DNA from: Streptomyces sp. WMMC500
GTDB taxonomy: Bacteria; Actinomycetota; Actinomycetes; Streptomycetales; Streptomycetaceae
Direction of reading: 5' to 3'
Assembly: GCF_027497195.1 (NCBI RefSeq)
Contig: NZ_CP114905.1
Location: 558,001 to 622,000, forward strand
Length of the DNA: 64,000 bases
Part shown: piece after piece, positions 1 through 9,441 of the stretch
Numbering within the stretch: the stretch's first letter is position 1
How the letters are laid out: every line of letters begins with the position of its first letter
The notes under the pieces: model-generated
Seen by the model: the letters and a program-made list of their open reading frames with translations, nothing else
Database searches by the model: none
What the model was told of the DNA's origin: nothing
Translations under genes and position numbers: made by a program

Positions 1-168
1 CGCGTACTCGACCGCCTGGTCGAAGGGGCTGCCCGCGGAGGCGGACGTGCCGCCGTCGGAGGAGGCGGCTTCGGAATCGTCGGAGCACCCCGCCAGCGCC
101 GCACCGAGAACCAGTGCGGACGAGGCGAGCAGGGTCTGCGCCCATGCGCGTTTGCGTGTGGTGAACAT
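1..168 (-). CDS. Lipoprotein, N-terminal part (runs off the left edge)
   Basis: Only the first 56 codons are in the window. The product begins MFTTRKRAWAQTLL and continues as a hydrophobic signal peptide ending in the lipobox L-A-G-C at about residues 25-28. A Ser/Asp/Ala-rich linker follows, typical of an actinobacterial surface lipoprotein tethered to the membrane outer face. The mature domain is outside the window, so no function can be given. It lies downstream of, and in the same direction as, the two-component system at 351-2309, separated by 182 bp holding inverted-repeat elements. It could therefore be a target of that regulator, which is inference only. Confidence 0.7.
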   Translation of the reverse strand, partial: MFTTRKRAWAQTLLASSALVLGAALAGCSDDSEAASSDGGTSASAGSPFDQAVEYA

Positions 169-241
169 GGGCCGAAGTTCTACGCGGGCGCCGGTCACAG
201 GGCGGATACAGGACGCCGCCGGCGACGGGCTCGGGCGGCGG

Positions 242-331
242 CTTTCCTGAGAATTGCGTGAACCGGCTTCCGTCGGCGGTGTTCAGCGCGCCGCGGGTGC
301 ACGCTCGTTCCTCAGCGGAACTTCAGGAAAG
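242..331. promoter_or_regulatory. Inverted-repeat region upstream of the lipoprotein gene
   Basis: CTTTCCTGA at 242-250 is matched by TCAGGAAAG at 323-331, a 9-bp inverted repeat 72 bp apart. A smaller TTCC/GGAA dyad lies at about 308-320. The region sits between the end of the histidine kinase gene and the start of the reverse-strand lipoprotein gene. It may be a binding site of the neighbouring OmpR-type regulator; no consensus was available to confirm this. Confidence 0.35.
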
Positions 332-350
332 TCCGCCGGAACCGGTGGTC

Positions 351-1646
351 TCAGAGACCGGCCGGAGCGCTGCCCTGCTTGGCGAACCCGGCCACCCGGC
401 CGTGCTCGCCGGGCCCGTCCTCGCACGGCGGGAAGGCGACGGTCACGGCGAGCCCGCCTCCGGGCCCGGCCTCGGCGGTGAGCGTGGCGCCGTGGGCGGT
501 GGCGATGGAGCGGACGATCGAAAGGCCCAGCCCGTGGTGGCCGTCGCCGGCGGCACGGCGGAGCCGCTGGAAGGGGTGGAAGAGGCGCTCGACCTGGTCC
601 GGCGGCACCGCGGCGCCGGTGTTGCGGACGGTGAGGAACGCCCGCTCGTCCCGTACGCCGGTGGCGATCTCGACGGTGCCGCGCGGGACGTTGTACGTGA
701 TCGCGTTGTCGAGGAGGTTGGCCACGAGGCGGTGGACGAGGGCGGAGTCGCCGGAGATGCGGGCCGCTTCCAGGGCCGGCTCGACGGCCAGCTCACGCCG
801 GCCGATCTCCGGCCGGAACGCGGGCAGGACCTCGTGGGTGAGCGCGGCGAGGTCGAGGAGTTCCGCCTCGTCCAGGCCGCGGTCGCTGCTGGAGAGGGTG
901 AGCAGCGACTCCAGGAGGCCGGCCTGTTGCCTGCTGATCGTCAGCAGTCGCTCGAAGTTGGCACGGAACGACTCCAGGGTCGCGCCGGGGTCGATGAGGG
1001 CCTCCTCCAGCAGCGCGTGTTCGAGGGTGAGGGGGGTGCGCAGCTCGTGGGCGGCGTTGGCGACGAACCGCTTCTGTGATTCGAGGGCGGTCTCCAGCCT
1101 GCCGAGCAGGCCGTTGACGGTGTCGGCGAGGTCCTTCAGCTCGTCGGGCGGACCGCCCGTGGCCAGGCGCTCGTGCAGATTCCGTGCCGAGATGCGGCGG
1201 ATGGTGCTCGTCATCGTGCGCAGCGGGCGCAGGACGCGGCCGGCGATCACCCAGCCGAGCCCGATGGCGATGACGGACATGACGGCGAGCGCGAGTCCGG
1301 ACTGCATGAGGAGCCGGTCGAGCATCGCCTCCCGCTGGTCCATCGCGTGCCGGCGCAACTCCTCGGCGACACCGCTCTCCTCGCCGGGGAGATCCTCGTC
1401 CAGCCGGTAGGTGCGCGGCTCCGCCCGGTCGGACGAGGGGCCGTGCCGCACGCCCTTGAACGCCACCAGCCCCCCGGAGGGGCGGGCGACGAGGAGGTAC
1501 GTGATCGCCAGCAGCACGGCGCCGGAGAGGACGAACAGCGCACCGTAGAGGAGGGTGAGGCGCACCCGGACCCTGCGGGGCGTGAGCCGCGCGGACATCG
1601 CGCCGACGCGTTCCAGGACGGCCAGGTGCGGTCTCGACGGCCCCAT
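351..1646 (-). CDS. Sensor histidine kinase, CutS-like
   Basis: This is a membrane sensor kinase of 431 residues. Transmembrane segments lie at about 30-53 and 113-136, flanking a short extracytoplasmic loop. A HAMP linker covers about 137-185, followed by a HisKA domain with phospho-acceptor His190 in FVANAAHELRTPL. The HATPase domain shows the N box near 301-306 and the G box HGLGLSIV near 351-358. The ATG start has GAGG seven bases upstream and lies 9 bp after the stop of the response regulator gene, so the two are co-transcribed and form a cognate pair. The regulator resembles S. coelicolor CutR, so this is CutS-like. The signal is unknown. Confidence 0.88.
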   Translation of the reverse strand: MGPSRPHLAVLERVGAMSARLTPRRVRVRLTLLYGALFVLSGAVLLAITYLLVARPSGGLVAFKGVRHGPSSDRAEPRTYRLDEDLPGEESGVAEELRRHAMDQREAMLDRLLMQSGLALAVMSVIAIGLGWVIAGRVLRPLRTMTSTIRRISARNLHERLATGGPPDELKDLADTVNGLLGRLETALESQKRFVANAAHELRTPLTLEHALLEEALIDPGATLESFRANFERLLTISRQQAGLLESLLTLSSSDRGLDEAELLDLAALTHEVLPAFRPEIGRRELAVEPALEAARISGDSALVHRLVANLLDNAITYNVPRGTVEIATGVRDERAFLTVRNTGAAVPPDQVERLFHPFQRLRRAAGDGHHGLGLSIVRSIATAHGATLTAEAGPGGGLAVTVAFPPCEDGPGEHGRVAGFAKQGSAPAGL

Positions 1647-1655
1647 GGGCGTACC

Positions 1656-2309
1656 TCACATCCGGTAACCGCTCCGCGGCACCGTCTCGATCACCGGGGG
1701 CGGACCGAGCTTGGCGCGCAGGCGGTTGATCGTGGTCTTCACCGTGTTGGTGAACGGGTCGGCCGCCTCGTCCCACACGCGTTCGAGGAGTTCCTCCGCC
1801 GACACCACCCGTCCCCGGGCGGAGAGCAGGCACTCCAGCACGGCGAGTTCCTTGGGGGTGAGCGTGAGGCGTTCGCCTCCGCGGGTGGCGAAGCGCTGCG
1901 CGGGGTCGAGCCGGAGGTCGCCGTGCTCCAGGACGGGGGGTACGGCGGGCTGGGCGCGGCGGGCGAGGGCCCGCAGCCGGGCGACCAGCTCGGCGTAGGC
2001 GAAGGGCTTGGGCAGGTAGTCGTCGGCGCCGAGGTTCAGTCCTTCGACGCGGTCGACGATCGTCCCGGAGGCGGTGAGCATCAGCACGCGCGCGTGGTGG
2101 GGCTGGGAGACCAGTTCCCTGCACACGTCGTCGCCGTGGACGCCGGGCAGGTCCCGGTCGAGGACGACGACGTCGTAGTCGACGGTCATCGTGCGCTCCA
2201 GCACGTCGGATCCGTCGTACACCACGTCGACGGCCATGCCTTCGCGGCGCAGCACCCGGGCCACCGAGTCGGCCAGCTCGGGGTGGTCCTCGACCACCAG
2301 AACCCTCAC
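1656..2309 (-). CDS. Response regulator, OmpR/CutR family
   Basis: This 217-residue regulator has a receiver domain (1-115) with the acidic pocket E7/D8, phospho-acceptor Asp51 in VVVLDRDLPGVHGDDVC, and Lys101 in YLPKPFA. A winged-helix DNA-binding domain (about 125-217) ends in SGYRM. The VLDRDLPxVHGDDVC and DYLPKPFA stretches strongly resemble CutR of Streptomyces. I chose the GTG at 2309, which gives the family-typical start MRVLVVEDHPE. An in-frame ATG at 2366 would add 19 Arg-rich residues and lacks a ribosome binding site. The gene leads the operon with the kinase. Confidence 0.88.
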   Translation of the reverse strand: MRVLVVEDHPELADSVARVLRREGMAVDVVYDGSDVLERTMTVDYDVVVLDRDLPGVHGDDVCRELVSQPHHARVLMLTASGTIVDRVEGLNLGADDYLPKPFAYAELVARLRALARRAQPAVPPVLEHGDLRLDPAQRFATRGGERLTLTPKELAVLECLLSARGRVVSAEELLERVWDEAADPFTNTVKTTINRLRAKLGPPPVIETVPRSGYRM

Positions 2310-2583
2310 CGGCGGCACCCGCCGGCGGTGTCGCGGGCGCGTGGTGAGGATCCGGCGGGCGGGCATCCGAGAGGGGTCATCACGGTTGACGATCCCCCCT
2401 CGTGCGTCACACCGCGGTCACAGCGCTTCACTTCGCCGTGCCCCCGTGCCGGTTCGCTGGTCGTCAGATTAGCGCGGCCCGGTGCCTGGCCGCGGTCGGC
2501 CGACGGGTTCCGGCCGGGGCCTTCCTGCTGGTGGCGGGCGCGCGGGAGGGGCCGCGGAGCCCCCGCCGGCCGGACGGCGGGGT

Positions 2584-3594
2584 TCAGCCCTCGAACGGCT
2601 GCAACCGCAGCCGGCGGAGGCGGTCCGGATCGGCGATCACGTCGATGGCGACGATCGTGCCGTCGGCGAAGGCGAAGGCGAACGCGATCCTCGGCCGCCC
2701 CTGGTGCATCCACACCAGCCCCGGCGCACCGTCCACGAGTGCCAGGCGGGCGGCTCTGAGCCTCCCCGTGAAGACGTCGGCGACCGCCACGGCGCCGCGG
2801 ACCTCCTCCGCCGCGCCGGCGGCCACCGCGGCGGCGTCGGCGCGGAGCACCACGTCGGGGTCGAGCAGTGCGAGGAGCGTGTGGAAGTCCTCCCCGCGCG
2901 AAGCGGTGAGGAACGCGCCCGCGATGGCACTCCAGCGCGCGGTGACGCCCCAGTCCGCCGTCGCGTCCGTGACCGCGGCGGCGCTTGGTGCGGAGAAGTC
3001 GGCAGAGTGTGCGCCGGGCGCGCCCCCGGTGCGGCGTGCGTCGTCCGCGCGGCCGGCCGGGGGGCCCTGCATGTGCCGGCGGGCCCGGAGGGCCAGTTGC
3101 CGGGTCGCGGTCGGCGAGCGCCGGACGATCGGCGCGATCTCGTCGTACGGGACGGCGAACAGGTCGTGCATCACGAACGCCAGCCGCTCCGCGGGCGTCA
3201 TCGAGTCGAGCACGGCGAGCAGCGCTATGCCGACGGAGTCGCCGCGAAACCCTTCCCGGCGCGGGCCCGGCCCGGCCGATCCCGCCGGCTCAGAGTCGCC
3301 AACGGTCCTTTTTGCACTGCTTACCGTGGTGTTCATCGGGTTTGCCGCTGGACCCGGCGAGTCCTCCCGCCGCGCCGCCCGGGCCCGGAGGATGTCCAGC
3401 GAGGCCTCGCCCACGACCGTCCGCAACCAGCCGCCCACGCCCTCCACGTCCGGTTCCGCACGGCTCACCCGCAACCACGCCTCCCGCACGGCCTCCTCGG
3501 CCAGCTCGGCCGAGCCCAGGACCCTGTGGGCGACCGCGCGCAGATGCGGGCGCTGCTCCTCGAAGCTCAGGGCCAGAAACTCGCGCTCGTCCAT
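2584..3594 (-). CDS. ECF sigma factor with fused SnoaL-like domain (ECF41 type, SigJ-like)
   Basis: The 336-residue product starts MDEREFLALSFEEQRPHL. Sigma region 2 spans about 5-85, a low-complexity linker about 85-130, and region 4 about 135-185 with SPTATRQLALRARRHM, the ECF41-type recognition helix. A SnoaL-like C-terminal domain runs from about 210 to 336 and ends in DPDRLRRL, close to the NPDKL element that regulates ECF41 factors. The other ECF41 signature in the linker (WLPEP) is not recognisable. The ATG at 3594 is preceded by GGAGG; an upstream in-frame start at 3693 lacks one. A sequence like the published ECF41 promoter lies just upstream, suggesting autoregulation. There is no anti-sigma gene nearby, as expected when the C-terminal domain regulates the factor. 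Confidence 0.85.
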   Translation of the reverse strand: MDEREFLALSFEEQRPHLRAVAHRVLGSAELAEEAVREAWLRVSRAEPDVEGVGGWLRTVVGEASLDILRARAARREDSPGPAANPMNTTVSSAKRTVGDSEPAGSAGPGPRREGFRGDSVGIALLAVLDSMTPAERLAFVMHDLFAVPYDEIAPIVRRSPTATRQLALRARRHMQGPPAGRADDARRTGGAPGAHSADFSAPSAAAVTDATADWGVTARWSAIAGAFLTASRGEDFHTLLALLDPDVVLRADAAAVAAGAAEEVRGAVAVADVFTGRLRAARLALVDGAPGLVWMHQGRPRIAFAFAFADGTIVAIDVIADPDRLRRLRLQPFEG

Positions 3595-3629
3595 CGGGGC
3601 CTTCCTCCGTTCCGCCGTGTCACCACCGT

Positions 3630-3656
3630 GACCAGCGAACCGCCGCCGATGTGACA
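3630..3656 (-). promoter_or_regulatory. Candidate ECF41 promoter of the sigma factor gene
   Basis: On the reverse strand, TGTCACA (3656-3650) is followed after exactly 16 bases by GGTC (3633-3630). From memory, the ECF41 target promoter is TGTCACA with a CGTC -10 element, so this is one mismatch away. A transcript starting near 3624 would leave a short leader with GGAGG before the ATG at 3594. This fits self-activation by the sigma factor. Confidence 0.5.
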
Positions 3657-3728
3657 GCGCGGCGGTCACGGTGCTCAGGTGGTGAGACGGCATTGCCGGG
3701 TGCGCGGGGGCCGTGATCCGATCGCCGC

Positions 3729-4952
3729 ATGACTCGCCGCATCGTGATCGTCGGGGCCGGCATCGTCGGCTCGTCGCTGGCCCGGGAGCTGGCCGGGCGG
3801 GACGGCTGCCTGGTCACCGTCCTCGACCGCTCCCCCGCGGGCCGGCTGTACGGGTCCACGGGCCACGCGCCCGGCTACGTCGGCGTGCTCGGCGAGGCCC
3901 CGGTCCTCACCGGGCTGGCCCGCGCCACGGTGCGGATCTACCGGGGGCTCACGGACGACTACGACGCGACCGGCGGTGCCCGCGCGGCAGGCGGCGCCGG
4001 CTTCGAGGAGACCGGCTGCCTGGAGGTCGCCACCACGCCCGCGGCGTACGAGACGCTGCGCAGACGCGCGGCCGCTGCCGACGACGCGGGCCTGGCCGCC
4101 CGGCTGGTCGGGCCCGAGGAGGCCGCCGCGCTGGCGCCGCGGCTCGTCGACCCGGAGACGGCCGTGGCCGGGCTGCACTTCCCCGGCGACGGCACGGCCC
4201 GCGCCGGGCTGCTGACCGCGGTGCAGCGGCGCCGGGCAGAGGCGCGGGGCGCGGAGTTCGCCGACGGCGCGGAGGCGACGGGCCTGGAGATACGCGCCGG
4301 GCGGGTGCACGGCGTGTGGCTCGCCGACGGCACCCTCCTGCCCGCCGACGACACGGTGCTGGCCTCCGGCGTGTGGGGCCCGCTGCTCGCCGCGCGGGCG
4401 GGCCTGGAACTGCCGCTGACGCCGGTCTCCCACCCGTACGTCTACGGCGGGCCCCGCCCCGCGCGGCCGGCCCGCGGTCCCTTCGTGCGCTGGCCTGAAC
4501 ACCACGTCTACGCTCGCGACCACGGCGACCGGGACGGGATCGGCACGTACGACCACGAACTGCGGCCGGTGGCGCCCGCGGACCTGGGGGTGCGGGCGGA
4601 GGAGCCCTGGCCGGGCGAGGCGTTCGACGGGGCCGTGACCGCCGCGCTCGCGCTGCTGCCGCCCGCGCACCGCTTCACCCCGGCCGTCCGCCTCAACGGG
4701 GTGTTCTCGGTGACCCCGGACAACCTGCCGCTGCTCGGCCCGTTCGGGGGGCTGCCCGGGCTGTGGTCGGCGACGGCGATCTGGGTCACGCACGCCGCGG
4801 GCGCGGCGGCGGCGCTCGCGGAGGCGATGGACGGCGGCGAGGCGGGCGCGGGGTTCGCGGCACTGGCACCGGACCGCTTCGCGGGCGAGCCGGCCGGGGA
4901 ACTGCGCCGCCGGGCGCTGCGCCACTACAACGACATCTACGCCGCCGGCTGA
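3729..4952 (+). CDS. FAD-dependent oxidoreductase (DAO / sarcosine oxidase-like)
   Basis: This 407-residue cytoplasmic flavoprotein has an N-terminal Rossmann dinucleotide-binding motif VGAGIVGSSLA at about 8-18 and an FAD-binding segment STGHAPGYVG near 43. The C-terminal PLLGPFGGLPGLWSATAIWVTHAAG resembles the second FAD-contact region of D-amino-acid / glycine / sarcosine oxidases. The usual substrate would be an amine or amino acid. The start is the ATG at 3729; the ribosome binding site is weak. It diverges from the ECF41 sigma gene. ECF41 factors commonly control an adjacent oxidoreductase, carboxymuconolactone decarboxylase or epimerase gene, so this is the likely target. Confidence 0.82.
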   Translation: MTRRIVIVGAGIVGSSLARELAGRDGCLVTVLDRSPAGRLYGSTGHAPGYVGVLGEAPVLTGLARATVRIYRGLTDDYDATGGARAAGGAGFEETGCLEVATTPAAYETLRRRAAAADDAGLAARLVGPEEAAALAPRLVDPETAVAGLHFPGDGTARAGLLTAVQRRRAEARGAEFADGAEATGLEIRAGRVHGVWLADGTLLPADDTVLASGVWGPLLAARAGLELPLTPVSHPYVYGGPRPARPARGPFVRWPEHHVYARDHGDRDGIGTYDHELRPVAPADLGVRAEEPWPGEAFDGAVTAALALLPPAHRFTPAVRLNGVFSVTPDNLPLLGPFGGLPGLWSATAIWVTHAAGAAAALAEAMDGGEAGAGFAALAPDRFAGEPAGELRRRALRHYNDIYAAG

Positions 4953-5083
4953 GGCGACGGCGGCCCGGCAGGGCCGGGGAGCGGTCGTCCCCGCCCTGCC
5001 GGACCTCCGCGGGGCCTGTGGACAACTCCCGGCGCCGTCGTCGCGGCGCCGTAGGATCTCCGTGAGTCGCCGGAGGTGGGCCA

Positions 5084-6850
5084 GTGGCCGTGGACGAAAC
5101 CCCTGAAGCAAGCACGCCGCCGTGGCGGATGCTGCTGTCCTACGCGCGTCCGCACCGCAGGGCGCTGTTCGCCGGGGCGTTGCTGTCGCTGGCGACGGGT
5201 GCGACCGGGCTGGCGCTGCCGCTGGTGGCGCGGTCGCTGATCGACGACCTGTCGGAGGACCGGTCCATCGCCGGGGCGCTGGTGGTGATGACGGTGCTGG
5301 TGGTCGCCAACGCCGGGGTCGGGGCGCTCGGTTCGTACGTGCTGCGGCGCACCGCCGAGTCGGTGGTGCTCACGGCGCGGCGCCGGCTCAGCTCGTATCT
5401 GCTGCGGCTGCGCATAGCGGCCGTGGACCGCACCGAGCCCGGTGACCTCATGGCCCGGGTGACGTCCGACTCCACGCTGCTGCGCGAGGTCACCACCGAC
5501 ACCCTCGTCGGACTCGGCACCGGCGGGCTGACCGCGGTGGCGACGCTGGTGCTGATGGGCGTCGTCGACCCGGTGCTGCTCGCGGTGACCGCCGGCGTCA
5601 TCGCCGCCGCCGGCACGGTCATCGGCGTCATCGTGCCGCGCATCAACCGGGCGGCGAAGCAGGCGGCCGAGTCGGTGGGCCTGATGGGCGCGGCGCTGGA
5701 GCGGGTGCTCGGCTCGCTGCGCACGGTCAAGGCCTCCGGCGCCGAGCACCGCGAGGAGCGGGCGGTGCACGCCGCGGCCGAGGAGTCGTGGCGGCAGAGC
5801 GTGCGGGCCGCCAAGTGGTCGGCGCTGGCCGGGAACACGGCGGGACTGTCCATGCAGGTCGCCTTCATCACGGTCCTGGCGGTGGGCGGCGCGCGGGTGG
5901 CGACCGGAGCGATCGAGGTCGGCACGCTGGTCGCCTTCCTGCTCTACGTCTTCTACCTGATGGCGCCGATCCAGCAGGTGGTGGGCGCGGTCGCGCAGTA
6001 CCAGTCGGGGGCCGCCGCGCTGCAGCGCATCCGCGAGGCACAGCAGTTGCCGGCCGAGCCCGTCGCCGAGCCCGCGGCGCTGCCGGAGCCGGGCGCCCCG
6101 CCGGCGTCGCTGGCGTTCGAGGACGTCCGCTTCCGGTACGCCGACGACCTGCCGTACGTGCACCACGGCGTCACCTTCGAGGTGCCGCCCCGCGGCATGA
6201 CGGCGTTCGTCGGACCGTCGGGGGCGGGCAAGACGACCGTCTTCTCGCTGATCGAGCGGTTCTACGAGCCGGACGCCGGGCGGATACTCCTCGACGGCAC
6301 CGACGTCACCGCCTGGGAGATACCCGCGCTGCGCGCCGCGATCGGGTACGTGGAGCAGGACGCCCCCGTGCTCTCCGGCTCGCTCGGTGACAACCTGCTG
6401 TTCGGCAACGCCTCGGCCGGCGAGGACGACGTGCGGGCGGTGCTGAAGACCACCCGGCTCGACGATCTGGTGGCCCGGCTGCCCCAGGGCCTGGACACCC
6501 TCGTGGGCCACCGCGGCACCAAGCTGTCCGGCGGCGAGCGCCAGCGCGTCGCGATCGCCCGCGCCCTGCTGCGCCGGCCCAGGCTGCTGCTGCTCGACGA
6601 GGCCACGTCGCAGTTGGACGCGGTCAACGAGGCGGCCCTGCGCGACACCGTCGCGGAGGTGGCGCGCGGCACCACCGTGCTCGTCGTCGCGCACCGGCTG
6701 TCGACCGTCACCAGCGCCGACCGGATCGTGGTGATGGACGCCGGCGAGGTGCGGGCCGTGGGCACCCACGCGGAGCTGGTCGCCGGCGACCGGCTCTACG
6801 CCGAGCTGGCCACCACCCAGTTCCTCGCCGCCACCGCCGGCACCGCATGA
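5084..6850 (+). CDS. ABC half-transporter (fused membrane and ATPase domains)
   Basis: This 588-residue exporter-type half-transporter has six predicted membrane helices in residues about 25-320. The nucleotide-binding domain carries Walker [10 protein letters not shown] (377-385), signature LSGGERQ (481-487), Walker [10 protein letters not shown] (501-509) and H-loop His537. It should act as a homodimer moving a lipid, drug or peptide outward. The GTG start has GGAGG seven bases upstream. Its stop lies 29 bp before the preferred start of the DUF4032 gene, and an alternative ATG there overlaps the stop (ATGA). No substrate can be inferred. Confidence 0.9.
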   Translation: MAVDETPEASTPPWRMLLSYARPHRRALFAGALLSLATGATGLALPLVARSLIDDLSEDRSIAGALVVMTVLVVANAGVGALGSYVLRRTAESVVLTARRRLSSYLLRLRIAAVDRTEPGDLMARVTSDSTLLREVTTDTLVGLGTGGLTAVATLVLMGVVDPVLLAVTAGVIAAAGTVIGVIVPRINRAAKQAAESVGLMGAALERVLGSLRTVKASGAEHREERAVHAAAEESWRQSVRAAKWSALAGNTAGLSMQVAFITVLAVGGARVATGAIEVGTLVAFLLYVFYLMAPIQQVVGAVAQYQSGAAALQRIREAQQLPAEPVAEPAALPEPGAPPASLAFEDVRFRYADDLPYVHHGVTFEVPPRGMTAFVGPSGAGKTTVFSLIERFYEPDAGRILLDGTDVTAWEIPALRAAIGYVEQDAPVLSGSLGDNLLFGNASAGEDDVRAVLKTTRLDDLVARLPQGLDTLVGHRGTKLSGGERQRVAIARALLRRPRLLLLDEATSQLDAVNEAALRDTVAEVARGTTVLVVAHRLSTVTSADRIVVMDAGEVRAVGTHAELVAGDRLYAELATTQFLAATAGTA

Positions 6851-6879
6851 TGGAAGGCGAACGACCGAGGAGGCCCACC

Positions 6880-8109
6880 GTGCGCCCGGAGCTGCAGATC
6901 AGCGCCACCAACCCGGAGCATCCCGCCGCGCTGCTCGACCTGCCCTGGGAGCTGCCGCTCGAGGCCTGGCCGGACGACTGCCTGGTCGACCTGCCACGGG
7001 GCATCTCCCGGCACGTGGTGCGCTTCGCCGAGGCCGGCCCCGAGGTCGTGGCGATCAAGGAGGTGCCGGAGCGCCCCGCCCGCCGGGAGTACGAGCTGCT
7101 GCGCGACCTCGACCGGCTCGGCATCCCCGCCGTGGACGCGCTCGCCGTCGTCACGGGACGCACCGGCGCCGACGGCGAACCGCTGGAGCCGGCGCTGGTC
7201 ACCCGGCACCTGGTGGGCTCGCGACCGTACCGGGCGATGTTCGAGACGACGCTGCGCCCGGGCACCGTGAACCGGCTGATGGACGCGCTGGCCGTGCTGC
7301 TCGTGCGGCTGCATCTCGCGGGTTTCGCCTGGGGCGACTGCTCGCTGTCCAACACCCTCTTCCGCCGGGACGCCGGCGCGTACGCCGCGTATCTGGTGGA
7401 CGCCGAGACCGGGCAGATCCAGCCGCGGCTCAGCCACGGCCAGCGGGAGTACGACATCGAGCTGGCCCGCATGAACATCTCGGGCGAGCTGATGGACCTG
7501 GAGGCCTCCGGGGCGCTGCACCCGTCGATCGACCCGATCCCCTTCGGCGCGGAGATCGCCGGTCGGTACGACGACCTGTGGCAGGAGCTGACCAGCGAGT
7601 CGGTCTACCCGGCCGACAAGCGGCACTACATCGAGCGCCGCATACGGCGCCTGCACGACCTCGGCTTCGACGTCGCCGAGATGCAGATCACGCACTCCCC
7701 GGGCGGCGACACCGTCTCGTTCGTGCCCAAGGTCGTCGACGCCGGCCACCACCAGCGCCAGTTGCTGCGGCTGACCGGCATGGACACCGAGGAGAACCAG
7801 GCCCGCCGGCTGCTCAACGACCTGGAGAGCTGGATGGCGACCCAGGACGACTACGCGCCCGGTGACCCGCTGGGGGCCCGTCCCGAGGTGCTGGCGCACC
7901 GCTGGGTGCGGGAGGTGTTCCGGCCGACGGTGCGTGCGGTGCCGCTGGAGCTGCGCGGCCAGCTCGATCCGGCGCAGATCTACCACGAGGTGCTGGAGCA
8001 CCGCTGGTTCCTGGCCGAGCAGCGGCAGCAGGACGTGGGGCTGGAGGCCGCGGTCGCCGACTACATCGAGACCGTGCTGCCCCGCTCGGCGGCCGGCACC
8101 GCCGGCTGA
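6880..8109 (+). CDS. DUF4032 family protein, kinase-like N-terminal half
   Basis: The product is 409 residues. The N-terminal half has a kinase-like layout: ISRHVVRFAEAGPEVVAIKEV (beta strand with a candidate ATP-binding Lys) and later HLAGFAWGDCSLSNTLFRRD, like the catalytic loop of lipopolysaccharide or aminoglycoside kinases, then LVDAETG in place of the DFG motif. The C-terminal half matches the DUF4032 layout. The substrate is unknown. I prefer the GTG at 6880 because GAGGAGG lies seven bases upstream. An ATG at 6847 overlapping the ABC transporter stop would add 11 residues. It is probably co-transcribed with the transporter. Confidence 0.75.
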   Translation: MRPELQISATNPEHPAALLDLPWELPLEAWPDDCLVDLPRGISRHVVRFAEAGPEVVAIKEVPERPARREYELLRDLDRLGIPAVDALAVVTGRTGADGEPLEPALVTRHLVGSRPYRAMFETTLRPGTVNRLMDALAVLLVRLHLAGFAWGDCSLSNTLFRRDAGAYAAYLVDAETGQIQPRLSHGQREYDIELARMNISGELMDLEASGALHPSIDPIPFGAEIAGRYDDLWQELTSESVYPADKRHYIERRIRRLHDLGFDVAEMQITHSPGGDTVSFVPKVVDAGHHQRQLLRLTGMDTEENQARRLLNDLESWMATQDDYAPGDPLGARPEVLAHRWVREVFRPTVRAVPLELRGQLDPAQIYHEVLEHRWFLAEQRQQDVGLEAAVADYIETVLPRSAAGTAG

Positions 8110-8134
8110 CGCCCCGGCGCGGTAGCGTCCCTCC

Positions 8135-9394
8135 ATGCCCGGGATGCCGGCCGCCACCGCCGCGCTGCTGCTCGGCGCCGTCGTGGTGCTCTGCGCCGCC
8201 GCGGCGCTCATCGGCGTGCACGTCGTGCGCAACCGGCAGTACGGCACCCCGCAGGAGCGTGCCGCCTACGAGACGCTGCACACCGCCTCCCTGGCCGCGC
8301 CCCCGCTGCGCACCGGTCTCACCGCCGACAGCGCCGGCCGCGCCGCCCCGCATCTGCGCGACCTGCTCGGCACGCCCGCGCTCGCGCTCGCCGACGGCAA
8401 GGGCGAGCTGCTGGCCTGGGACGGCCCCGAGGGCACGCCGGGCCACGACCACTCCGCCGCCGTCCCCGGTGCCGCGGCGCAGGTGACGGAGAGCGGCCGC
8501 ACGCAGGTCATCGGCCCCCGCGAGGTGGCCTGCGCCTGGCCGGACTGCCCCCTGCGGCACGCCGTGGCGGTGCCGCTGGCGGTCGCCGGCCGCGTCGAGG
8601 GCGTGCTCGCCGTCTTCACCTCCCAGCCCTCCGCGGGCCTGGTGCGCGCCGCCTCCGAGGTGGCCCGCTGGGTCTCCGCGCAACTGGAGCTGGCCGAGCT
8701 GGACAGCTCCCGGGCCGCCGCCAGCGAGGCGGAGCTGCGGGCGCTGCGCGCGCAGATCTCGCCGCACTTCATCTACAACTCCCTGTCCACCGTCGCCTCC
8801 TTCGTGCGCACCGACCCGGAGCGCGCCCGCGAGCTGATCGTGGAGTTCGCCGAGTTCACCCGCTACTCCTTCCGCCGCCACGGCGACTTCACCTCCCTCT
8901 CCGAGGAGCTGCGCTGCATCGACCGCTACCTGCTGCTGGAGCGCGCCCGCTTCGGCGGCCGGCTGGAGGTCTCGCTGCGGGTGGCGCCGGAGGTGCTGAG
9001 CGTCGTGGTGCCGTTCCTGTGCCTGCAGCCGCTGGTGGAGAACGCCGTCCGGCACGGGCTGGAGAAGAAGCCGGGCCCGGGACGGCTCACGATCACCGCG
9101 GCGGACGGCGGCAGCGAGGCGCTGATCAGCGTCGAGGACGACGGCGCCGGCATGGCGGCGGAGACGCTGGCCCGCACCCTGGCCGGCGACCTGGCGGAGC
9201 TGGCCGAGCTGGCGGGGGACGCGCCGCGGGCGCCGGGCATCGGGCTGCGGAACGTCGACGAGCGGCTGCGGCAGGTCTACGGGGACGCCTACGGACTCGT
9301 CATCGAGACCGCCCCGGGCGCCGGTACGAAGGTGCACGTCCGGGTGCCGAAGTTCCATCCGGACGCGGTGCAGAGCGGCCCCGGCGGGATGTGA
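8135..9394 (+). CDS. LytS-type sensor histidine kinase
   Basis: The product is 419 residues. One membrane helix lies at about 5-31, a GAF-like sensor region at about 65-185 contains Cys133 and Cys138 (ACAWPDC), and a LytS-type kinase core follows with His211 in ISPHFIYNSL. The N box is PLVENAVRHGL (299-309) and the G box is GIGLRNVDERL. It phosphorylates the LytTR regulator encoded 47 bp downstream. A -10-like TAGCGT ends six bases before the ATG, with no ribosome binding site, so a leaderless transcript is possible. In the well-studied BtsS/YpdA relatives such kinases sense carboxylates such as pyruvate. The downstream symporters make a similar role likely here. Confidence 0.88.
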   Translation: MPGMPAATAALLLGAVVVLCAAAALIGVHVVRNRQYGTPQERAAYETLHTASLAAPPLRTGLTADSAGRAAPHLRDLLGTPALALADGKGELLAWDGPEGTPGHDHSAAVPGAAAQVTESGRTQVIGPREVACAWPDCPLRHAVAVPLAVAGRVEGVLAVFTSQPSAGLVRAASEVARWVSAQLELAELDSSRAAASEAELRALRAQISPHFIYNSLSTVASFVRTDPERARELIVEFAEFTRYSFRRHGDFTSLSEELRCIDRYLLLERARFGGRLEVSLRVAPEVLSVVVPFLCLQPLVENAVRHGLEKKPGPGRLTITAADGGSEALISVEDDGAGMAAETLARTLAGDLAELAELAGDAPRAPGIGLRNVDERLRQVYGDAYGLVIETAPGAGTKVHVRVPKFHPDAVQSGPGGM

Positions 9395-9441
9395 GCGATA
9401 GACGGGTTTCGCTGCCGCCGCGCCCCGCATAGGGTTCCCGC

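Noticed and set aside
2310..2366. Longer form of the CutR-like regulator starting at ATG 2366
   Set aside because: It would add an Arg-rich, unconserved segment without ribosome binding site; the GTG at 2309 gives the family-typical N-terminus.
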